DNA of 10,792 nt from Candidatus Rokuibacteriota bacterium (GTDB lineage Bacteria > Methylomirabilota > Methylomirabilia > Rokubacteriales > CSP1-6): positions 1 through 10,792 of the forward strand of contig JACQRS010000144.1 in the NCBI GenBank assembly GCA_016206385.1, written 5' to 3'. The notes beneath the pieces are model-generated. The model had not been told where the DNA came from. It did not search any database and saw only the letters and a list, made by a program, of their open reading frames with translations. The translations under genes and the position numbers were made by a program. Position 1 is the first letter of the stretch. Each line of letters starts with the position of its first letter. Shown piece by piece: positions 6,865 to 10,792 of the stretch.

Positions 6865-7497
6865 TCAGGCTTGCCGGTCCGAAGGCGCGATGATGAGCCG
6901 GCGGAGCGGGCCCTCTCCAAGGCTCTCGGTACGCACGCGGGCGTCTCGCTGGAGGGCGAGGTGAACCGTTCTCCGGTCCGCAGAGGACATGGGCTCGAGC
7001 GCGACGGGCTCTCCGGTCAGCTTGACCTGCTCGGCAAGCCTGAGCGCCCTCTGCTCGAGAACCTGGCGACGTCGTTCCCGGTACCCTTCGACGTCGATCC
7101 GAAGCTGGACGCGCTCGCCGAGCTGGCGACCGAGAAGTCGGGCAACCAGATAATTGAGCGACTCGAGGGTCTGCCCGTGCTTGCCGATCAGCAGACCCAG
7201 GTCGGCGCCGGTTATCTCCAGCTGGACGACCCCTTGCACCTCACGCGCCTGAACCGTTGCGTCTACCCCGATGCGCTTGAGAAGCTCCTCGAGAATGAGG
7301 CGCGCCTGAAGGAGACGATCGCCAGCGGGTGTGACGGTGAGTCGAACGCGGGCCTGGCGCCCACCGAGACCCAGAAACCCCTTAGTGCCCTCTTCAAGCG
7401 TCTCGACGAGGACGTACTCCCGTGAGAGCCCGAACTTCCGGAGCCCGGCCTCGACGGCTTCCTCCGGAGTTCGGCCCTCCTCCTCAAAGACAGTCAC
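6865..7497 (-). CDS. jag: RNA-binding protein Jag / KhpB (SpoIIIJ-associated)
   Basis: Jag/KhpB proteins bind RNA and are linked to cell elongation and division control in Gram-positives; their role in Gram-negative-type cells is less clear. The gene sits next to yidC (spoIIIJ) in very many genomes. The 210-residue protein has an N-terminal Jag-N domain (about 1-50, with the FLGLGG turn at 41-46), a KH domain with the GxxG loop GKHG at 105-108, and a C-terminal R3H domain with R175-xxx-H179 in ADRRTVHLAL. All three domains are intact. The start is GTG at 7497, forming a GTGA overlap with the yidC stop, so translation is probably coupled to YidC. Confidence 0.95.
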   Translation of the reverse strand: MTVFEEEGRTPEEAVEAGLRKFGLSREYVLVETLEEGTKGFLGLGGRQARVRLTVTPAGDRLLQARLILEELLKRIGVDATVQAREVQGVVQLEITGADLGLLIGKHGQTLESLNYLVARLLGRQLGERVQLRIDVEGYRERRRQVLEQRALRLAEQVKLTGEPVALEPMSSADRRTVHLALQRDARVRTESLGEGPLRRLIIAPSDRQA

Positions 7498-9143
7498 GGG
7501 CGCTTTCCCTCCTTGACCTGCTTGGGGCCACCTTTGGGCTTGGTGCCAACATTCATGTAGTACTGCTGGAGGATCTGAAGGACGTTGGACACAAACCAGT
7601 AGAGGACGAGCCCGGATGGCAGGTTGAGGAACATGAAGGTGAATATTACCGGCATGAACAGCATCATCTTTGCCTGGCGCGGATCACCGACCGCCGGGGT
7701 CATCTTCTGCTGAACAAACATCGAAGCGCCCATGAGGATAGGAAGGACATACGTGGGATCCTGCTGGGCCAGGTCGCATATCCAGATCGCCATGCCAAAT
7801 AGCCTGCCGAAGCAAAGAAAAACTGCGTTTTGAAGTTCGACTGACAGCGAGAAAACCACGTAGAGCGCGTAGAAGATGGGGATCTGGATCAGCATGGGGA
7901 GGCAGCCCCCCATGGGGTTGATCCTGTGCTTTCGGTAGAGCTCGAGGGTCTCGCGCTGCAACCGCTGGGGATCGCCCTTGTACTTCGCCCGAATCGCGTT
8001 CACCTGCGGCTGGATCGTCTGCATCCCCTTCATGGAAGCCATGCTCTTGAGCGTGAGCGGGTAGAAGATGATCTTCGTGATGACCGTGAGGAGGATGATG
8101 GCAATCCCGTAGTTCGGGATGTAGCGGTAGAAGAAGTTCATGAGCCAGAGAATGGGCACGCACACCCATTCCATCGGCAGAAACGGGATGTAAAGGAAAT
8201 CCCCGAAGTGAATGGTCTGCTCGAGCCCCACCCCGAGGGCGCGGAGCCGGTCGTATTCCTTCGGACCGACGTAGACCTGCGCGCGCCCCTCCCAGCTCTG
8301 ACCGGGGCCCAGCATGGGCAGGGCGGCCTTGAGCGCCACCTCAGCCTGGCCGTCGGCCCCTTTGGTAGTCACCAGCTTGAACCCGGGGCTCCGCGGAATG
8401 AGGACAGCGATGTACCACTCGCTCTCGAGACCGATCCAGGTTCCATCAACCGTCGCGTCGGAGATCTCCTCAATGGCTTGGCGCTCAAGCCCGGCCGAGC
8501 CGAGCCGAACCACTCGGGTCGGCCGCTGCCCCTGAAATTTTTCCGCGTCTCCCTGCGGCCACTTCTGCTGAGCAGTCCAGGCGAGCAAGACCTCCGGGGC
8601 CTGGGGAACGGAGTGCCGGTTCTCCAGCTTGAGCTGAATCTCGAGCCGATAGTCCTGCGCCTCGAAGCGGAGAGTTTCTGTCACCCTCATCCCGAACGAG
8701 TCCTCGCCGACAAGCACGAGTTCCCCCCGCGGTCGCTCGGCTCCTAAGACTAGCCGGTCCTCCTTGAGCTCGAAGGCAAGGGGCTCGGTGCCGGCTTGGG
8801 GTCGCCGCAGGCTCAGCCCCTTGGACCCAAGGCTGCCAGGCACAACCATAGGCTTGTCCCCGCGATAGCGGAGCAGCCATTCCAACAGCCTCCCTCCGTC
8901 ACTTCCCACCTGGGCCCGGTAGAGCGGTGTTTCCACCGCTGCGGTTCGTTGGGGGACGGGAGCCGCCCGCGTAGTCTTCGGGGGGGGAGGGGGAGATGGC
9001 GGAGGCACAGGGGCCGGCAGGCTTTTTCCCTCAGAAGGGGATTCCTCCTGGGGAGGGGGAGCGGGAGCCGACGGAAAAAGAACCTGGTAGAGCAGCAGGA
9101 GGGCCGCGATCAAGACCGCGGCAACGATCGCTCGCCTTTCCAT
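7494..9143 (-). CDS. yidC: Membrane protein insertase YidC (Oxa1 family)
   Basis: YidC inserts and folds inner-membrane proteins alone or with SecYEG; FO subunit c is a classic substrate, which fits the ATP synthase genes nearby. The 549-residue protein is the Gram-negative form. It has an N-terminal anchor (about 5-23), a Pro-rich linker (24-66, with PPPSPPPPP at 47-55), a large periplasmic domain (about 70-320) and the conserved insertase core (about 325-530) with five membrane segments. Lys357 in TVITKIIFYPLT occupies the position of the conserved positive residue in the hydrophilic groove. INPMGGCLPMLIQIPIF (408-424) is typical of the family. The tail is short and basic (KPKGGPKQVKEGKRP). 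The start ATG at 9143 lies 34 bp inside yidD, and the stop TGA overlaps the jag GTG. Confidence 0.98.
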   Translation of the reverse strand: MERRAIVAAVLIAALLLLYQVLFPSAPAPPPQEESPSEGKSLPAPVPPPSPPPPPKTTRAAPVPQRTAAVETPLYRAQVGSDGGRLLEWLLRYRGDKPMVVPGSLGSKGLSLRRPQAGTEPLAFELKEDRLVLGAERPRGELVLVGEDSFGMRVTETLRFEAQDYRLEIQLKLENRHSVPQAPEVLLAWTAQQKWPQGDAEKFQGQRPTRVVRLGSAGLERQAIEEISDATVDGTWIGLESEWYIAVLIPRSPGFKLVTTKGADGQAEVALKAALPMLGPGQSWEGRAQVYVGPKEYDRLRALGVGLEQTIHFGDFLYIPFLPMEWVCVPILWLMNFFYRYIPNYGIAIILLTVITKIIFYPLTLKSMASMKGMQTIQPQVNAIRAKYKGDPQRLQRETLELYRKHRINPMGGCLPMLIQIPIFYALYVVFSLSVELQNAVFLCFGRLFGMAIWICDLAQQDPTYVLPILMGASMFVQQKMTPAVGDPRQAKMMLFMPVIFTFMFLNLPSGLVLYWFVSNVLQILQQYYMNVGTKPKGGPKQVKEGKRP

Positions 9144-9400
9144 CTGACCGTGGTCTCCCCGGCGTCCCGCTGACCAAGCGGAACCGGAGGGGGATCGTAC
9201 CCCCCAGGGTGAAGTGGGTGACAGCGCACCAGGCGCCTCACCGCAAGCCAGCCTCCCCGGGCCAGGCCGTGGCTGAGCACGGCCTGCCGCGCATACTCGG
9301 AGCAGGTCGGCTCAAAGCGGCAAATCCGGGGAAGCAGGGGCGAAAGCCCCCGCTGATACCCGCGGAGGAGCCAGGCCACCCACCGTGCTGGCGACGTCAT
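9110..9400 (-). CDS. yidD: Membrane protein insertion efficiency factor YidD
   Basis: YidD is a small inner-membrane-associated protein that improves YidC-dependent insertion; its exact mechanism is not settled. The 96-residue protein begins with an amphipathic helix (WVAWLLRGYQRGLSPLL, about 7-23). It has the family cysteine motif CRFEPTCSEYARQA, the GLARGGW turn and the C-terminal RCHPLHPGGYDPPP block. The remaining C-terminal residues (VPLGQRDAGE onward) are poorly conserved in the family and lie mostly in the stretch that overlaps yidC by 34 bp. The start ATG (9400-9398) overlaps the rnpA stop TGA as ATGA. Confidence 0.95.
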   Translation of the reverse strand: MTSPARWVAWLLRGYQRGLSPLLPRICRFEPTCSEYARQAVLSHGLARGGWLAVRRLVRCHPLHPGGYDPPPVPLGQRDAGETTVRWKGERSLPRS

Positions 9401-9753
9401 CCGCCCGCCGTCGCTCGGAGGTGTCGCGCGACCGCCGCAAGCGCTTCCTTCATATCACGATGAACCGCGTGGAAGGGGCCTCCGGCCGCGACGGCGCGCG
9501 CCACGCACACGAGCTGAACTCCCGAGGAAAGGGCTTCCCGGTTCGCCCGGTACGCTTCGCGAAGCCGGCGGCGCGCCCGATTGCGACGAACCGCCCCGCG
9601 CACCTGATGGCTGACAGCAAACCCAACCCGGCGGGGGCCGTCCCATCGCCGCCAGAGCACCACGAGCGACGGCCGGTCCACGCGCCGTCCCCGCTGAAAC
9701 ACTGCCTGGAACTCTTCGCGCCGTGTGAGCCGCTCGCTCCGAGGAAGCCCCAT
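9397..9753 (-). CDS. rnpA: Ribonuclease P protein component
   Basis: RnpA is the protein cofactor of the RNase P ribozyme that removes 5' leaders from pre-tRNA. From the ATG at 9753 it has 118 residues, normal length. The N-terminus LPRSERLTRREEFQAVFQRG is typical, and the RNA-binding signature RNRARRRLRE is at 57-66. GGAG lies three bases before the ATG (short spacing but the best site available). The frame is open well upstream, but longer versions would run through rpmH and are rejected. It follows rpmH after 23 bp and overlaps yidD by 4 bp, the usual rpmH-rnpA-yidD-yidC arrangement. Confidence 0.96.
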   Translation of the reverse strand: MGLPRSERLTRREEFQAVFQRGRRVDRPSLVVLWRRWDGPRRVGFAVSHQVRGAVRRNRARRRLREAYRANREALSSGVQLVCVARAVAAGGPFHAVHRDMKEALAAVARHLRATAGG

Positions 9754-9776
9754 CGGCTCCGGACAGTGCGGCGCGC

Positions 9777-9911
9777 CTATACAGCGATGCGCCTGCGTCC
9801 TTTTGCCCGGCGCCGCTTGAGGACCTTCCGGCCCCCGGGGGTAGTCATCCGGGCGCGAAACCCGTGTGTTCGCTTCCGCTTCCGGCGGTTCGGCTGATAG
9901 GTTCGCTTCAC
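9777..9911 (-). CDS. rpmH: 50S ribosomal protein L34
   Basis: L34 is a small, very basic protein of the large ribosomal subunit. The 44-residue protein from a GTG start at 9911 reads MKRTYQPNRRKRKRTHGFRA, then RMTTPGGRKVLKRRRAKGRR and RIAV, a close match to the family in length and pattern. A GAGAGA stretch about ten bases upstream serves as a weak ribosome binding site. It is the first gene of the leftward operon, divergent from dnaA. Confidence 0.98.
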   Translation of the reverse strand: MKRTYQPNRRKRKRTHGFRARMTTPGGRKVLKRRRAKGRRRIAV

Positions 9912-9946
9912 GCGCGGTCTCTCTCGGTCGGTCGAACAACCAAACT

Positions 9947-9975
9947 AATCTACCGGCGCAGGGTCCGACAGTCAA
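9947..9975 (-). promoter_or_regulatory. Sigma70-like rpmH operon promoter
   Basis: On the minus strand TTGACT (9975-9970, 5 of 6 to the -35 consensus), a 17-bp spacer and TAGATT (9952-9947, 4 of 6 to TATAAT) give a well-formed promoter. The start would be near 9940, leaving a leader of about 29 bases before the rpmH GTG at 9911. It would drive rpmH-rnpA-yidD-yidC-jag and perhaps rsmG-parAB-mnmA, since no terminator was seen within that run. Confidence 0.7.
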
Positions 9976-10019
9976 GACGCCAAAGCGGAATTCGCCCGAC
10001 AAGAACCCTCTTGCGCCGG
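9953..10019. repeat. Spaced inverted repeat over the rpmH promoter
   Basis: CCGGCGCA (9953-9960) and TGCGCCGG (10012-10019) are perfect 8-bp inverted arms separated by 51 bp. GGGT (9961-9964) can also pair with ACCC (10005-10008) after a 3-nt bulge. The left arm occupies the spacer between the rpmH -35 and -10 boxes. It could be an operator or a looping site, or chance in GC-rich DNA. Confidence 0.35.
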
Positions 10020-10123
10020 CCTGAGTCCTCGTGCTATCGTGCGTGCGCTTTCGCGCGTCTCGTGCTCGGCGTCGCCTGCGCGATCCGGGGAGCGTGTCTC
10101 GCCGGTGCTTCGGACGAGGGCAT

Positions 10124-10147
10124 TTGTCCCGATGGGTGGTTGTCCCG
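10124..10147 (+). repeat. Direct repeats TTGTCCCG, 16-bp period
   Basis: TTGTCCCG occurs at 10124-10131 and 10140-10147, with a looser relative TTGGTTCG at 10155-10162, giving steps of 16 and 15 bp. With the following base the first copy matches the high-GC DnaA box TTGTCCACA at 7 of 9 positions. They may be weak DnaA sites leading into the strong cluster at 10182, or an unrelated operator. Confidence 0.4.
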
Positions 10148-10181
10148 CCGGTAGTTGGTTCGTGTTCTCAAGGGCTTGGGG

Positions 10182-10190
10182 TTATCCACA
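10182..10190 (+). promoter_or_regulatory. DnaA box 1 (perfect)
   Basis: TTATCCACA, identical to the DnaA box consensus. It forms a perfect inverted repeat with box 2: 10-bp arms GTTATCCACA and TGTGGATAAC around GG (10181-10202). Confidence 0.92.
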
Positions 10191-10192
10191 GG

Positions 10193-10201
10193 TGTGGATA
10201 A
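10193..10201 (-). promoter_or_regulatory. DnaA box 2 (perfect, inverted)
   Basis: TGTGGATAA, the exact reverse complement of TTATCCACA, two bases from box 1. A weak promoter-like pair for dnaA (TTGGGG at 10176, GATAAC at 10197) would bracket boxes 1 and 2, which would suit autorepression by DnaA. That promoter call is tentative. Confidence 0.92.
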
Positions 10202-10204
10202 CTT

Positions 10205-10213
10205 TGTGCGTAA
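10205..10213 (-). promoter_or_regulatory. DnaA box 3 (degenerate)
   Basis: TGTGCGTAA reads TTACGCACA on the minus strand, 7 of 9 to the consensus, in the same orientation as box 2 and starting 12 bp after it. With the next base it matches 8 of 10 of the box 2 arm TGTGGATAAC. Confidence 0.55.
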
Positions 10214-10243
10214 CTCACCCGCCGGCTATCCGGGAGCCCAATC

Positions 10244-10792
10244 ATGCTCGAAACCCTCTGGGCCCGACTCCTCTCCGCGCTGGAACCCAAGATCCCGCCG
10301 GCAGCGCTTGATACCTGGGTCCGCCCCAGCCGCCTCGGCGCGGTGGAGGGGGACCACATTCAGATCTGCGCCCCCAACAAATTCACGCGAGACTGGCTCG
10401 TCGAACACCACCTGGACGCGCTCCAGGCCGCCGCCAGCGAATGCCTTGGGGGAAGCCCCCGGGTCTCGGTCATCGTCGAGCGCGCCCTGGGGCCGGCCTC
10501 GCGGGCGCGGGAGGGTACCGCCGGCCACCCCGGCCCAGCCCTGGCTGCGGGCCTCAACCCGCGCTACACGTTCGAGACCTTCGTGGTGGGCTCCTCCAAC
10601 CAGTTCGCCCAGGCGGCCTGCCAGGCGGTGGCCGAGCTCCCCAGCAAGGCGTACAACCCGCTCTTCATCTACGGCGGGGTCGGCCTGGGCAAAACTCACC
10701 TCCTCCACGCGGTGGGGCACCAGATCAGCCGGCGGTTCCCGCAGCTCACCATCTTGTACCTGTCCTCCGAGCGCTTCACCAACGACCTCATC
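10244..10792 (+). CDS. dnaA: Chromosomal replication initiator DnaA, 3' end cut by window
   Basis: DnaA binds DnaA boxes, oligomerises with ATP and melts the origin. The window holds 183 codons from ATG at 10244 with GGGAG seven bases upstream. Domain I (about 1-75) is clear: LWARLLSALEPKIPPAALDT then WVRP and APNKFTRDWL, as in E. coli. The linker domain II (about 80-104) is short and Ala/Gly/Pro-rich. The AAA+ domain begins at NPRYTFETFVVGSSNQFAQA, with Walker A GGVGLGKTH at 144-152 (Lys150). The full protein is usually about 450 residues, so the rest of the ATPase domain and the DNA-binding domain IV are outside. Three DnaA boxes end 30 bp before the start, implying autoregulation. Confidence 0.98.
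   Translation, partial: MLETLWARLLSALEPKIPPAALDTWVRPSRLGAVEGDHIQICAPNKFTRDWLVEHHLDALQAAASECLGGSPRVSVIVERALGPASRAREGTAGHPGPALAAGLNPRYTFETFVVGSSNQFAQAACQAVAELPSKAYNPLFIYGGVGLGKTHLLHAVGHQISRRFPQLTILYLSSERFTNDLI

Larger units (their letters stand above)
9912..10243. other. dnaA-rpmH intergenic region, candidate oriC
   Basis: This 332-bp gap separates the divergent rpmH and dnaA genes and contains no convincing gene. It holds the rpmH promoter on its left side, two TTGTCCCG repeats and a tight cluster of three DnaA boxes on its right side. Gene divergence, dnaA itself and parS about 4 kb away all support an origin-proximal location. No A+T-rich unwinding element is obvious inside it, so it might be only the dnaA control region, with the functional origin elsewhere near the cluster (for example downstream of dnaA, outside the window). 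Confidence 0.55.

Noticed and set aside
7926..8747. 273-codon plus-strand ORF opposite yidC
   Set aside because: It is antisense to a clear YidC coding region and has no family resemblance.
9864..10154. 96-codon plus-strand ORF in the dnaA-rpmH gap
   Set aside because: It begins opposite rpmH, runs through the rpmH promoter, is Arg/Ser/Cys-rich and has no recognisable domain.

Overview
The window is about 10.8 kb of GC-rich bacterial chromosome. It holds the conserved cluster that flanks the replication origin in many bacteria: dnaA points right from about 10.24 kb, and everything to its left points left (rpmH, rnpA, yidD, yidC, jag/khpB, rsmG, parA, parB, mnmA, atpF, atpH, atpA, atpG). Both edge genes are cut by the window: atpG at base 1 and dnaA at base 10792. 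The YidC has an N-terminal membrane anchor and a large periplasmic domain, which is the Gram-negative form. An F1-type atp block (atpF-H-A-G, without atpB or atpE) downstream of parAB resembles the split ATP synthase layout of Desulfobacterota-like lineages. Together with the base composition, this suggests an uncultivated GC-rich Gram-negative phylum such as Methylomirabilota/Rokubacteria. The taxonomic guess is inference only.

Layout from right to left. The 332-bp dnaA-rpmH gap (9912-10243) has a good rpmH promoter, two 8-bp direct repeats, and three DnaA boxes packed into 32 bp just before dnaA, two of them perfect and facing each other. Next comes a compact operon of L34, RNase P protein, YidD, YidC and Jag, with 4-bp start/stop overlaps at rnpA/yidD and yidC/jag and a 34-bp overlap at yidD/yidC. 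rsmG follows jag directly; mnmE and mnmG, which often lie between them, are absent here. Two parS sites lie in the 78-bp rsmG-parA gap, so ParA, ParB and their binding site sit together about 4 kb from dnaA. mnmA follows parB after 5 bp. A sigma70-like promoter whose -35 hexamer overlaps the mnmA stop codon probably drives the atp block.

The genes serve replication initiation (DnaA), origin segregation (ParA, ParB, parS), ribosome and tRNA maturation (L34, RnpA, RsmG, MnmA, probably Jag), inner-membrane protein insertion (YidC, YidD) and ATP synthesis.

I found no defence system, mobile gene, CRISPR array or unknown protein family; all thirteen proteins belong to known families. The least expected feature is a hairpin-rich segment of about 90 bp between atpA and atpG. 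It is bracketed by a 7-bp direct repeat that includes the ATG on both sides. It looks like a small palindromic element inserted exactly at the atpG start codon, leaving the original ribosome binding site 97 bp upstream of the present start.
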